From: Thalassia testudinum
Taxonomy: Eukaryota; Streptophyta; Magnoliopsida; Alismatales; Hydrocharitaceae
Assembly (NCBI GenBank): GCA_037157565.1
Contig: JAZHRO010000002.1
Span: forward strand, 72,747,001 to 72,811,000
DNA: 64,000 bases
Direction of reading: 5' to 3'
The translations under genes were made by a program, and so were the position numbers. Position 1 is the stretch's first letter, and every line of letters starts with the position of its first letter. Shown piece after piece: positions 1 to 11,881 of the stretch. The notes below the pieces were generated by a model that was not told the DNA's origin, made no database searches, and was given only the letters and a program-made list of their open reading frames with translations.

Positions 1-818
1 GTACCGCTCCCGCATTGCCGCCTCAGGCTCCTAGGTAGCCTCCTCGTATTGCTGGCTCCTCCACAAAACCTTTACCTGGTGTACTTGCTTCCGTCTCAAA
101 CTGTGGACGGCTCGGTCTAGAATCTGCACTGGCCGCTCAGGGTAGGTCAGGTCGTCGCCCACCTCGACACTCTCGTGACTCAGTACGTGACTGGGATCGG
201 CTACGTACTTCCTGAGGTTGGACTCGTGGAACACGCCGTGCACACCAGAAAGCTGCGGGGGGAGGGCAAGCCTGTAAGCAACGGGTCCAACCCGCTCCAA
301 GACCTCCAAGGGCCCCAGAAACCTCGGCGCGAGCTTCCCTCTCACCCCAAACCGCTGTACGCCCTTCATGGGAGAAACACGAAGGAAGACGTGGTCCCCA
401 ACCTCAAAATGCACCTCTCTGCGTCTCCGATCCGCGTAGCTCTTCTGTCTGCTCCTGACAGTGCAGAGTCGTCTGTGGATCTGCTCAACCACCTCCTGAC
501 TCTGCCGGATCAACCTGGGGCCAACCTCCCACTTGGTCCCCACCTCAACCTAACTCAAGGGTGCCGTACACCTCCCTCCGTACAGAGCCTCGTAGGGAGC
601 CATGCCGATGCTCGAGTGATAACTGTTGTTGTATGCAAACTCCGCCAGGGGCAGGTGCTCCTCCCAAGAGCCCCTCCAGTCCAGTACACAGGCACGCAAA
701 AGGTCCTCAAGTGTCTGTATCGTGCGCTCAGACTGTCCGTCCGTCTGGGGGTGGTAAGCCGTACTAAACCTCAATTGCATCCCCAAGGCCTGCTGAAACT
801 CAGCCCAAAACTGGGACG
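1..818 (-). pseudogene. Integrase C-terminus plus chromodomain, 5'-truncated (element A)
   Basis: The reading starts in the integrase core (motif SQFWAEFQQALG, then the conserved YHPQTDGQSERT segment containing the catalytic Glu) and continues through AYNNSYHSSIG and the GPR-type C-terminal domain into a chromodomain ending near VLWRSQQYEEATWEPE. An in-frame stop at about 547-549 replaces the Trp found at the aligned position of B. Everything upstream of the third catalytic region, including the HHCC zinc finger and the first two catalytic Asp, has been removed by the deletion at 813-818, so this cannot be an active integrase. The 3' end lies beyond the window. Confidence 0.9.
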
Positions 819-823
819 ACCTT

Positions 824-835
824 GCTCTGATACCA
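824..835 (-). other. Primer-binding site, initiator Met tRNA type (element A)
   Basis: On the minus strand the LTR ends GTTACA, followed by AGA and then TGGTATCAGAGC, the usual plant initiator-Met PBS. Spacing is identical in elements B and M. Confidence 0.9.
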
Positions 836-838
836 TCT

Positions 839-3530
839 TGTAACGACCCGGTTCCCGAGCCCCTACGAGACACGAGAACCGGACCGACTCAACTAATCCC
901 AAGACCTAGTCGTCCAACGAGGAAGTAACCAAAGGAGCAGTAAAATAAACCACATTCAACATGAATATGACTAACAGTAAGAAAATACAGCAGCAAGGAA
1001 AGAAACTACTACAGTATATACCACCACAACAGTAGAACAACATTCATAGCTAAATATGAACAGCAGGTAAAGAAAAGTACAGCGGAAACAAGAACTACTC
1101 ATTATAACGGAACAAAAAGAGGTACAAGAGAACAGTGGTAACTCTACTGGACCCTACTCGGCCCAGCGTCCTCTACAGCCGCTGACCCTGGCTGCTCAAC
1201 ACCTGGTCCTGAAAGGTAATGAGTGTAACACGTCAGCAAAACGCTGAGTAGAGTGGCAACTAAAACTAAAGAATCAGTAGAGTGTATAGTAGCTATTAAG
1301 TTCTATTACTTTCTTTATTTAAGTCTTTCAATTATCTCACGATTTATCTATTTCTCAGATCTTTCACTTGATCTCGAATGTTCCTCGTGGGAACGACCTT
1401 GATTGCAGTCTTTTCCGAACAGTAAAAGTAGCACATGGTGCTCTCCTGGCCGGGAGAGTCCCCCGTGGTAATCCTACTCTCAGTCAACCACCCCAAGGTC
1501 ACTAACAGACGTAACGGTGACTACGGCACGCGCGGTAAACGCACGGGTAGTTAACCCGCACTGGCACGCGGTCAGTCGTTTCCGTTAATGGGTGCACCCA
1601 AAGCACAGCACGGAACCAGTACAGGGCAGAGCCCTCTCAGTAACAGGGGTCCAACCCCTCCACAGTAACCAAACAGGGGCCTTGCCCCTCCACAGTCCAC
1701 GCACCCTCGCCTGACTACCCTGGTTTGCCCCAGTGGGCCTAACAAGTCGGTGTGGGAGGCTAGCAGAACCCCGAAGCCCGTGGGGTAGCTAGTACCTCCC
1801 TACACTAGTAGCTCTCCTCGGTACTACGTACACGAGGGCCAGCAAGTCGGTACAGAGTGGCCAGTCCTAACCCCGGGTCCCTGGGGCGGCTAGCTCCGCT
1901 CTGCACTAAACAGGGGGACAGTCGCTCTCCTTGGTACTCCGTACTCAAGGGCCAGCTCACTTCCCCAATTCTATTCCATTCACTTTCCAGGAGTTCTACT
2001 CCTACTTCCCCGTAGGGTTCCAGCTCAGAACGTCTAAGTTTCACCTTCCAGTTTCACGTTATCACAATCCATGTTCTCAAACACGTTTATTTATTCAACA
2101 GGCAGCTGTTAATTCAATTACAGGCAGCTATTTGTTCCTTTCCATTTTTCCAAGAGTGCAGTATTCATCTGTTCCACTAGTTTTCCCGTCCTAGGATTCA
2201 TGCCGTATCCTAGGATCTATCATACAATCTAGTTTTCCTGCCCTAGGATTCATGCAACACCTAGGATCTATCATTCAATCTGTTTTTCATTCCTAGGATT
2301 AATGCAATGTCCTAGGTTCTATTTATGATTCCACAATTTAACAGGTTATAGTTAAAAGCCACTCTACCAGGTACAACGGGAGTAATGGGGGAGTGATCGG
2401 GAATCCCGCGTGCCTCCGTGACCCCCAAGACTGCAACGGAACGAGGTCCTATCACAAGGATCAAACACAAGGAGTGTCTCAAAATAGTGTATAGCTACTG
2501 TAGACGGGTAGAGGATTTAATTCCGGAAAGAACGCAACTCGAAACGCGGAAAACGGAACCCGAACGGGCCCTCAACGGGTCGAAAACGACGACACTGTGC
2601 AAAATCAGATGTCTGAAACTTCTTCCAGACGTCTTAAAAAGTCGATCAGAGAATTACCTTGTTCTGCGTGGTTTCTCAGACGTCTAGAAGCCTGCTTGGA
2701 CGTCTGGCGTAGTTCCCAGACGTCCGATGGTCACCCCAGACGTCTGGAGGTCGCTCCCGCCGTCTGGTGCTACAGCTAGACATCTGATTCACGTTGGATG
2801 GCGAATCACCGAGCCTGCGCGCACCTAACTCTCTCTCTCAGTATGGTCAGTGAACAGGAAGGAAGAAGACGGAAGAACTCACCTTTTAGACGTCTGGATG
2901 GTCTTCCAGACGTCGCCCCCGCCGTCTGGCTATCAGCCCAGACGTCTGATTCTGGAAATATTTCCAGAATCAAGTCGCGACTCGCCGTCTGCTCGCGACG
3001 CCGCACCTCGTCGCACCTCGTGCACCTGCTGCTCGGACCGCAGCAGTCCCCCCCGCGTCGCCCCGCGCCCGCTGCGCTCCCCGCCGGTCGGCCCTGGCAG
3101 CCCCGGCGAGCTCGCCCTCACGGCTGAGCATCGCTCTCGCACGCAGCACCTCCTCCATGCTCACTGCGGCCGTCGCTGCCGCTGCCGCTGCAACCTCGCA
3201 CTCGCTCTCGCGCTCACTGGCTGAAGGAGAAGAGGAAGGAGTCGGTGGTGACGGAACAGCGCGTGGCCTTTTAAGGCCGCGCGAGGAGGAGAGAGAAGGA
3301 GTGCGGCAGGGGAATCTGCAGCTGCAGGAGGAAGGAATAAGCGAATATGCGGGTCTGCGCGCTCAGGCGCGCAGACGACCCGCGCGTGTCAAAGATAACA
3401 GATTTCCAGACGTCTGGCAATGATCCCAGACGTCTGATACGACGTTTGGAAGTGATTCCAGACATCTGGTCCGACGTTTGGCCCACCTCCCAGACGTCTT
3501 AAAAGACGTCTGGGGCACACGTTCATAACA
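839..3530 (-). repeat. 5' LTR of element A (2692 bp)
   Basis: On the minus strand the LTR starts TGTTATGAACG and ends GTCGTTACA; plus-strand edges are TGTAACGACCC at 839 and CATAACA at 3530. Homology to the LTRs of B covers the whole length. Its U3 part (2585-3515) holds many copies of a palindromic AGACGTCT-type motif. No ORF of substance. The target duplication cannot be tested because the partner LTR is outside the window. Confidence 0.9.
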
Positions 3531-4870
3531 GCCACACACCACACACCAGTAACATCACATACCACATAACCATGCCATAGCCATACATATGCTCGAAAGG
3601 GGGAAGGGGTTGTTTTGAGTGCTCGATGCCCATGACGATTGGATAGCCTATAGAAGGAAAACAACTTATAGCGCTATAAGCGCTCCGTGCCACACCATGT
3701 GGCAATAAGTTAGGCGTGACTTAGCGCTGGAGTTCCAGTGCCTATGCTGATTTCATTATTTTTGGCCCTCGATTTGAGGGCCATAATTATTATAAATTAA
3801 AAATAAATTATGGGGAATTAAATTATTTACATAGTACTCTATAATTGTACAATTAATTTAGAAATTTAATTACGTTTATTATATAAATAAATTAGGTAAA
3901 ATTTCCAGTTTATACATATTGAATTCTAGGTTTTATTTCTTAATTACGTATAAATTAGTCAATGTATGGTCTAATTGACCTTATAAAGTATTAATATACA
4001 TATTAGAGTATTTAATAAAGATTTTTATTCTATTTTACAGGTTTTATTTCTATTTTATTTATAATTAAATAGCTTCTTTTTGAGCTATTTTATATATAAA
4101 TTAGATACAACTAATATAATACATTATAAATACAATTAAATTAGCTTAATTTACTTAAAATATATTAGTACAAATATACAGTATAAGTTAGTTTAGTTTT
4201 AACTTAAATTACTAATTTATGTTAATTTAATCTAATAACTTCGCTAGTAACTTAATAAATTACTTATTTATTCTATATATGTAATTAAATTATAATACAG
4301 GGTTCCTAATGTACGTAATATACATATAAATATGTATGTACAATTTTAGTAATAAATATGTCTATTTACAGGGTTTATTAATTTATATAGCTTACTAGTA
4401 CATATAAATTAGTATAATTGATAAATAGTTATATAAATAAGGTATATATAGTTTAATCTAACTTAAATACTTCAGTTACATTATATAATATATACATAAG
4501 TTACTTATACTTAATATATATATTTTACAATATTTACACATATAGCTTACTATATAGCTTATATCTACAAGTATTTACATAGTATACAATGGGTTTTTTA
4601 GGTATTTTTATGGTTTTTCAGATTTTTATGGGTCCTATATATATTATGGAGGTAGGAGGTGAGAGAGAGAAATAGATGAGAAAGAGAGGGTGTTTTTGGT
4701 GTTTTTATGGCTAATTTCTTTTATTAAGTTCCATGGTATACTGTATCGTCGGCTGGTATGTTCTACCAAGCTGAGAGTTTAGATTACCATGAAACCTGAT
4801 ATATACTTAAAATTATACCTGATCTTCACTAAGATAGGTTTATTTTAATTTTTTAAAATTTTTTTATTGT
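3531..4870. other. AT-rich unassigned DNA
   Basis: From 3531 to about 3720 the sequence is mixed, with a short palindrome (TATAGCGCTATA near 3668). From about 3760 to 4650 it is extremely AT-rich, with many ATATAT and AATTTA words and no ORF over 60 codons. No terminal inverted repeat, LTR end or polyA tail stands out. It could be intergenic host DNA, an old MITE cluster or a decayed element; I cannot tell which. Confidence 0.5.
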
Positions 4871-6600
4871 ATTTTTATTTTTGTGTGAAGTTAGCATATT
4901 CTAGGCCTAAAGAGGATATTCTAAGTGAACCTAAGGCCTAAAAGTGAACTAAATATGATGAACAAATAGTTTATACAGTTACAAACATTCAGCAAACAAC
5001 ATAGAAAGTGTGCAAGTGATTAAATCTTATTTTCAACTTAATTTCATTCAATTTCTTGATATGGGTAGTTATATACATATATAGCTGACAATGGAAGTTG
5101 ATTAATGAATTACATGCTATTCAAATGAAGTTTAAGGTCATTTAGAATACATGAAAGCCTGCACAGGGAATTATACGACATAATGAAATAGGTCAGTCAT
5201 TTAAATGGCTCAAAACTCCATTTACTGCCCTAGCAATCCAGATGATCTAACAACAGCTGCAGCAACAGCCACCATCTACAGCAAACAGCAGCAGATAACA
5301 ACTGCAAATCATTTCTAGTCGTTTTAGGGAAAGCCCAGACATCTTAAAACAATCCAAGAGCTATTGTAGAATTCAAACTTCAAAGAAATCATCTACAGCA
5401 GATCTGGAACTCACAGATCATCCCTTATCTCCTGATTCAGTCATTTACATCTCTAATCAAACTTGAGAAGGCCTGATCAGAGATGTAAAATAACTTGATC
5501 AATAGATAAAAGAAGAATTTGAAATGAAATGTAGTTGCATCATGCAGCAATTTGATATGGTTGCTGGAATTCAAAAACACAAAAACTGATTTAAAAAAAA
5601 AACACACACACACATTCTGACAAGGGCTAAAATTTGCATAAAAACTTCTCTCAGAAATGCAACTCTAAATCAAAGACCCTCGTCAACATTTTTTTCGTTC
5701 CAAATCAGAGGCAAATCTACTGATTTAACACCTTTCTAATGCTATAGAAAGCATGTAGGTGGTGTTGAACTCAGTCCATTAAATTCAATTTGATTCTCAA
5801 TGTGTTAAAAACCTTAAGGGATACTGAAAATCCCTTGGGTGAAAATCAGATCTCAAGAAAAGTAAATCCATAGTTGAAATCCTTAAAAGACCCTCCAATC
5901 AACATAATTGATCTTCCTTGTCTCTACAAAGCTTTCAAAAACATTAAAACCCTAAAAAGAATAGATCTGATTATGGTTCATCTGAGATGAATTCTGACAT
6001 CAGAATCATCTCTCAGATTCACAGCCATTCAGTGAATTATAAAAATACCTCAGTTTGATCGATAAAAAGTGTTCAAACACTCAATTGATTCAAAATCTTT
6101 CGATCATGTGTTAAATCCAAAGTCAAAGTAAATTAAACAAACTGATTCCATTTTCAGTGCAGATCAGGGGCCTTTGTGAACAAAATGAAGTGAGTGAGAG
6201 GCCTCTAAAATGAATTTGAGCACAATTCCTCATCTCAAAGCTTGAAAGCAAAGAGATGGGGATTTGACTCCAAATGCATGGGTGAATTATGGATTAAAAT
6301 GGGAGTAAATCAGAAGCAAAATGAAAACATGTAGAGGGAGAAAAACAATGGTCAATGTATGGGTGAATTCATCCCCTCTGATATGAAATGATCAGAGGAG
6401 GTGAAATTGTGGGATCTCTATGCTAGAACTACTCCTAAGCTATACTACAAGCACCCACAGCAGATTAGATCTAAATCTATACCTAAATTCTACTGCTAAG
6501 TTATCTAACTACACTACAGCTAAGCTAAAAACAAAGTAGTAAACCTAATCTAACAGGAAGAATGGGACCTTTAGATCTCCACCTGGTGGATGGAGAGGAA
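4871..6600. other. Unassigned non-coding DNA
   Basis: No coding signal and no recognised LTR boundary. There is a short (CA)n run near 5601-5622. The composition (many TTGATC and CTCAGAT words) differs from the AT-rich block to the left and resembles retroelement untranslated regions, but I cannot assign it. Confidence 0.4.
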
Positions 6601-7200
6601 GAAAGGAGGGAGGAGATGCTCTAGCGGAGTGAAAAACCTCTAGTGGAGTTCAGGGTTGCCCTCAGGTGCTACGGAGTCCTTAGCGGCGAGAAGTGTCGGA
6701 GAGAATGTGGAATTTCACAGCCGATGGTCGTGAAAATGGGGAGAGGTGAGGAGAAGAAACTGGAGAGGACGAAAGATTGCTAAGAGATGTAGGAGGGGGC
6801 GATCCCCCGCAAGCGCAGTTGTGGAGCTACTTAAGTAGATGGAAGTGTGAATCCAAGCGTTACGCGGGTGAGGTTTGGCAAAAATGGCATGGGTGGTGGG
6901 GGTGAGAGGAGAGAAGGCGTGCGGCTACCAAATCAAAAAGCAGCTGTTGGATGAGATCTGGGTGAAAAGGTGACGACACACACTGAATCATGCGAAGGTT
7001 CGATTCAAATCGAGCCACAGATTGAGCAATCAAGGGAATGGACGGCCACGATGGTGTTAGTTCATCGCGTGAACAGTGCACGCGAGCTGCAGGCTTTTGT
7101 TGGTGAAATTTCAGGGCACACCCCTCAGCGGAGGGGTAGAACAATTACATACAGACCCATTAGTGGTAAGGAAAGCCATCAGAGCAGTCCTTAAGGGCTT
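6600..7200. other. LTR-like unassigned sequence
   Basis: GC-richer than its flanks and similar in style to the U3 regions of the Athila-like LTRs elsewhere in the window. A GTTCGATTC string at 6998-7006 would fit a Pol III B box, and a stretch about 35 nt upstream (TGGGTGAA) resembles part of the tRNA-like block of element E, but no good A box is present. It may be the upstream part of the LTR of element C or a separate fragment. Confidence 0.3.
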
Positions 7201-7590
7201 GCAGATAGGTCCCTACGGGTTACAAATAGGTCCTAGGAGGTTTTCTAATGAATGATATGTAATGCAGTAAGGACCTAAATGTAAATCTTTAATTTCAAGG
7301 CCTTAATGATGTCCAAATGCGTCCAAATTTTTATCTAAGCTTAATTGAACATTTAAGAAGTTAATTATGCTTTTGATTTGAACTTTTGAGCTCATTTATG
7401 TGTTCAATTTGCAATTGGATCACCATTTCACATTTATTAATAGAATATCTCATTTAATGACCTAATTATGCAGTTTTAACATAGAATTGATGTTTTAGGT
7501 CTTTTTCTTTTATTCCCACACGTAACACTTTTTATGTGTTAATTGATATTGTTTAACCTAGTTTCTAGCTTGACTTTGGCTATATAGCTA

Positions 7591-7610
7591 TGATGAGTTG
7601 CAACTCATCA
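7591..7610. repeat. Perfect 20-bp palindrome upstream of TATA box
   Basis: TGATGAGTTGCAACTCATCA reads the same on both strands and ends 30 bp before the TATA box of LTR C. Comparable inverted repeats occupy the same place in LTRs G, E, L and S. Confidence 0.9.
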
Positions 7611-7640
7611 TCTCCAACCTTGAAACCCCTCCCCATGGCC

Positions 7641-7648
7641 TATAAAAG
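7641..7648 (+). promoter_or_regulatory. TATA box of LTR C
   Basis: CCTATAAAAGGCTC in a GC-rich setting, about 950 bp before the LTR end. It is the best core-promoter candidate for the C transcript. Confidence 0.7.
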
Positions 7649-7780
7649 GCTCAGGAGCAAGAACCCTTGCTCCTTAGCATATTTTGGTCAGAGAAAAGCC
7701 CTCTTCCTTCTTCTCCGGCTATCTCTGCACCTTGCTCCAGCGACGTCCTTTGTTCTCCTCGTCCAGCCGTCCAATAACCA

Positions 7781-7896
7781 AATTGGACGGTCTATCTTCC
7801 TCCCCTCATCGTCGCGTGCCTCTCTGGACAAGGCAGAAAATCAACTTATGTAGCACAGAGCCTATCTTTAATTGGACGGCCTATCTTCCTCCCCTC
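7781..7896 (+). repeat. Direct repeat inside LTR C
   Basis: AATTGGACGGTCTATCTTCC followed by TCCCCTC at 7781-7806 recurs with one change at 7870-7896, 89 bp apart. Between and after the copies AGAAAATCAACTT (near 7836) is repeated inverted as AAGTTGATTTTCT (near 7922). It lies in the presumed R-U5 part. Confidence 0.8.
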
Positions 7897-8601
7897 GCTT
7901 AGGCACGCCTCCTGTAGCACAGAAGTTGATTTTCTACCTCAGCCCCAATGCCTTAGTGAGCACGGGGTGAGGTCCCTCTCCACGTGCACATGCATGCCCT
8001 CGCCCGTAGTCACGCCATGCGGGTCTGGGCTCTCATCCATTTACCTGTATACCTGGATCCAATTAGCATATTTCTGAGAGAAGAAAGAAAGGGAAAGGAA
8101 GAAGAGAGAGGGGGGGAGGGGGGTTTTACTTCGCTTCCTACATCTCGGCACTTAGCAAATTTTGAGGGGGCTTTTTCCTTTGTTGGTGTTGGTGCTGAGC
8201 TCTACTATGCCTCTCCTTGAGGCTTGAGAAAGATAGGCCTTTGCTTCTATTGCTTTTTCTGAGTGCACTGTGCGCTTATCATACATGGCATTTGGTTGAT
8301 TGATACTGTAGCATTATTTGAGTATAATTGTAGTAGGGTAATTGGTGATTCAAATTACCATTTTACCCTAATCTTTTTTGCCACATTGACTCTTAAATCT
8401 TTATTTATATCATTTATGCTTAAAATTGCTATTACATTGCTATCTTCTTGCTTATAATTGTGATCTTGAGATAAATTGCCATATTTCTCCCTGTGTTCAA
8501 CCTTGGACTTAAATTCGAATAATAAGTTGTATTAATTTGATGCAATTTTTTCCTATACTATAATGCATTTCTTATACATCGACAATTTCGCACAAACATT
8601 T

Positions 8602-8619
8602 TGGCGTCGTTGCCGGGGA
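8602..8619 (+). other. Primer-binding site of element C
   Basis: TGGCGTCGTTGCCGGGGA, the PBS form reported for Athila and Tat elements (tRNA-Asp type), 3 nt after the LTR end. Confidence 0.88.
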
Positions 8620-9727
8620 GCAACGCGCAATTCGATCTCTTGATTGCAATACTTGATTTGATACTAACTTGCTCTCTCTATTTTGCTGTGATCTATGCAG
8701 ATAATTTAGCCAAGGAGTAAGATCAACCGCACAACAGTCACTCCAGAGGCAGGTAATCTCATTTTCTATCCTCATAAGTCCCTGATTCTGAAAAGCTACA
8801 AAAGGAAAAAAATCAATTAGGATCAACTTGCATTCTATTCTTAGAATCAATCCTCACAAGTTGCCTAATTTGATTCTTTTGTAGACAAACCCTAACCCTG
8901 ATTTCTGCACCTACTTAGGGTTTAAGGTATCTAGGGCTATCACCTTCTTGCTTGAGCCCTAGGTACCAAATTTGGATGAAACTAATCGGATCAATCAGAG
9001 CCAAAATAAGATTTCTATTCTAGGGTTGAGGACTCCCCTTGCTTAATCAAGAATATAGTCTCCCAACTTGTGTGTGTCCCAAGCCTTGTTGAATTGACCT
9101 AATCTAGCAAACCCTAAAATCAGGCTCTAAAATCCACTTGAATCTTAAAAAGTTGGGACCTAATAATCTCAAAAGACAAACAGGTGAAGTTGACCCACCT
9201 TGTGAGGCCAATCAATCTTCAAATTAGGTCACATTGCACAAAAATATCTTAAAGTTCAAGTGAAATCCTAAGCACCCACTCTCTAAACTTAAAATTGGTA
9301 GACTTAAGAGGTCAAGTCACCATTCTGGTCTACCTAGATCAATAGTGACAAGGAAGGTCAGGTGGGGGAAACCCTATAATCTGTGGGGATGCTTTACCAT
9401 GTAGGGGCCTTTACGGGACTCTCCCTTCTTGGCTGTCCAGGTAATTCTCAGGTGGACGAGTTTTTGATCTAGGGGTATCATCTGCCTCAAACCTCTATAG
9501 TCATCCAAAGATATTTGGGTGTTTTGATTGGGTTCATCGCACAGTCTATTCCTCGTCTACTCCATTAATGCATGTTTGGGAGGACGTCCTTAAGACCACT
9601 CTTGAGGCCTCAATTAGCTATTCACTCCCGTCGAGGCCAAGCCTCGACTTCCTTATTTGTGTAACCACCCGACCACATTGACATATCTTCTGATTCATCT
9701 GAGCCTAGATCTCCTCCATCCATACTC
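8620..9727 (+). other. Untranslated leader of element C
   Basis: About 1.1 kb between PBS and gag without a coding signal. Long leaders are usual in Athila-like elements. Nothing else recognised. Confidence 0.6.
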
Positions 9728-10610
9728 ATGGAACAACCAGCAGAAGAAGAAAACAATCTCCAAAATCAACTTCAGTGCCTCAACAATCTATTCAAAGCCT
9801 TTATGAATCCACCGCAGCGTCCTATGATGCGAGATCATTACAATCCTGTTGTAGTGGCGATCAAACCTTGAGTCCAAATCCCAGCTGGAGGTCCTGATAA
9901 TGAACTCAAGCCCAACATGATTTATGCTATTCCTAAATGTCATGGGCTTAATTCCGAGAATCCCTTCCAGCATATCAAGCAACTCAAGTATCTGGCCCAG
10001 ACCTTCGGGTCAGAATCTCAAAATCGGGATATCTTACTCATGAAACTGTTCTCCTTCTCCCTAATGGACAAGGCCGTTCACTGGTACCAAACTCTGACTC
10101 ATCCAATCAACACATGGGATGAATTACAATCCAAATTCCTAAAGAAGTTCTTCTCTATTGGGTGGACAAATGCTCTGTGGTACGAGATCACACATTTCAT
10201 GCAGCAAGTAGGAGAACCGCTTCATGAGGAATGAGATCGCTTTCTGGATCTCATGGGAAAGTGCCCCCACCACGGTGTTCCTAAATGGGAACATGTCCAG
10301 TCTTTTTACTAGGGATTCCGTGAGGATATTCTATTGTTCGTTAAGGCAACCTGTGGAGGAAACATCATGGGTTGACACGAAGACACTGTGTTGGGGATTC
10401 TCCAGAACATGTGTGAGAACTCCATCAAGAATGAATCCATGGGCAAGTTCGACCAGACGACTGCCCGTGCATTGACGAATCCGCGGGGTGAACATGAGAC
10501 ACAGGGCCTATCCTCTTCCGTAGACATGGAGTTAATGGCCAGTTTTCTGGACAAGGTCTCTATCATTGAGAAGAAGGTGGATGGTCAGACTCGACATCTA
10601 CAGCGACCAC
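9728..10610 (+). pseudogene. gag of element C, 3'-truncated
   Basis: The start chosen is the ATG at 9728 (MEQPAEEENN). One frame runs to the insertion of G at 10611 but is broken by in-frame stops at about 9869, 10232, 10310 and 10372. The central part matches the retrotransposon gag (capsid) domain: NPFQHIKQL, then LFSFSLMDKAVHWYQTL and NTWDELQSKFLKKFF, close to the gag of D. The capsid would package RNA in the cytoplasmic particle. The missing C-terminal third starts again, after a gap of about 550 bp by comparison with D, in element F at 34285. Confidence 0.85.
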
Positions 10611-11881
10611 TGTTACTCACTTGAAATCAGGTTTTAAATCGTTGTGTTACAGTATAGTCGAAATCTCAAGAAAAATAGATAAAATTTATACTCGAAAAGT
10701 CTGAGGTCGTTCGCTGGGAGCAAGTAGGAATTCGATTCTCAAGATTGCAATTTAAACAATAGAGATAAGAAATTAAAATCAAGAATTGACTTAGAATAAT
10801 GTGGCAATAATATCAAGTGTCAAACTATAAAAAGAATGGAGTAAAATGGTGATTTGAATCACTAATTACTCCCTACAATAATAGCGAGTGGAACTCAATA
10901 ACTATATAGAAATAAACTCAAGTCAGCCGTCTAATGGAATGATCAGATGTCTTAAACGTCTGATTGAATAGTGATTCTGTGGACGTTTCTTCTTCTCTTG
11001 TTTGCTTCTTTTCTGTGTTGACTCTTCTTTCTTTCTCTGCTCTTCTTCAACTGCTTCTTCTTCATGGACTCTTCTACTGTTCTCCTTCTCATCCTCTTCT
11101 TTTCCTCTGCTTCTCTTCTTCATGCAGAGAGGGAAGGGGCCTTTAGATTTGGCTAAGTATTAGCCAATTTCTCTAGAGAGAAAAACCACCCTAACCCCCA
11201 CGCACTCTCCTCTCTTTTTCTCCTTGGGTCACGCTCTCCCAGAGCCTTCAATAGTACTGGGTATATGGGAAATCGGACCTAGAGTGCACCTGGGTCCAGA
11301 CTCATCGGCAGTGGGTGGTGAGGGAGGAGTGTATAGCTTAGGTGGGTAATCAGGTCTATGCCAGGTCCATGGGGTCAATGTCGCGGACGAGGCACGTGAG
11401 GGGTGTGAGGGACCTCACCCCTTATGTCTGAGGTGATAAGCCCATATCACAAATACAATTTATGCGGCATAGAGCGGTTGTCTGTATCCGATGTGGGATT
11501 GTGTCTTGCTTCATTCTTGCGAACAACTGCTGCTAAGGAGATCTGTCAAATTGGCAAGCTACAGATGTGGAGATCCTCAATTGAGGACTTGGAGGTTCCT
11601 TGAAGAGATTCCGCTGCGCCTGGATTTAAGACCTGGAGCTACAGGCGAGGATCGGGCCTTGAAGCTTGCTTCGAAGTAGGTTTGTTAATGGCGATGGGGG
11701 TCAGCACTTGAAATCAACAATAAGGCCTTTTGGCCACGTTAGAAAGCTCAGGAAGTATTGCTAGACCACGGTGAGTGCAACGGTGGTGGTTGCGTGGTGT
11801 GTGCTTGTGTGATGGGTGCTAGTGGAAGCAAAAAATGAAGGTGGAGGTAGGTGTGCTCGGTGGAGAGTTTGGGCAAGTAAT
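10611..11881 (-). repeat. 3' LTR of element G, distal part (R-U5 side)
   Basis: The low edge TGTTACTCAC aligns with the ends of LTRs C and P. The part 11200-11730 is clearly homologous to LTR P 59200-59720 (shared GGGACCTCACCCCT and ACCTGGAGC words). It is interrupted at 11881/23636 by element B, whose GTAAT target duplication belongs to this LTR. The 5 bp before it (ACCAC, 10606-10610) would be one copy of G's own target duplication; the partner copy is lost. Confidence 0.85.
11877..11881. repeat. Target-site duplication of element B, left copy
   Basis: GTAAT directly before the LTR edge TGTAACAATCC; the right copy is at 23636-23640. Confidence 0.95.

Larger units (their letters stand above)
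1..3530 (-). mobile_element. Element A: internally deleted Tekay-like Ty3/gypsy element, cut by window edge
   Basis: Minus-strand LTR retrotransposon. From high to low coordinates it reads 5' LTR (839-3530), initiator-Met-type PBS (824-835) and then directly integrase C-terminus and chromodomain (1-818); gag, protease, RT and RNase H are missing. Its LTR is homologous throughout to the two LTRs of element B (11882-14577 and 20935-23635), and its coding part to B 14700-15530. The missing block corresponds to B positions about 15530-20909, roughly 4.0 kb after discounting the solo LTR nested in B. The 3' LTR would lie left of the window. Lineage is inferred from the chromodomain, LTR length and PBS. 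Confidence 0.88.
7200..8598 (+). repeat. 5' LTR of element C, left boundary uncertain
   Basis: The right end is secure: the sequence ends CACAAACA at 8598 and is followed 3 nt later by an Athila-type PBS. Reverse-complemented, the last 250 bp align with the low-coordinate ends of LTR G (10611) and LTR P (58540), sharing a GTATAG word and GAACACAGGGAG. A TATA box lies at 7641. The left boundary was not found; 7200 is an estimate. Confidence 0.65.

Noticed and set aside
175..843. Plus-strand 222-codon frame
   Set aside because: It is the antisense shadow of the integrase/chromodomain of element A; the minus frame has family motifs and this one has none.
2798..3423. Several GC-rich frames in the U3 of LTR A
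   Set aside because: Overlapping on all frames and both strands with no conserved motif; homologous positions in the LTRs of B do not keep the frames.
5601..5622. (CA)n microsatellite as a transposon tail
   Set aside because: Too short and without target duplication.
6950..7006. Possible further tRNA-like block with GTTCGATTC
   Set aside because: The B-box core fits, but no A box at tRNA spacing is convincing and the distance to a TATA box is about 640 bp, unlike the other blocks.
7430..7610. Possible minus-strand U3 edge of a G-type LTR (shared CATTTAATGACCTAAT)
   Set aside because: The stretch next to it behaves as U3 of the plus-strand LTR C (palindrome, then TATA), and no polypurine tract follows; the shared word alone is weak.
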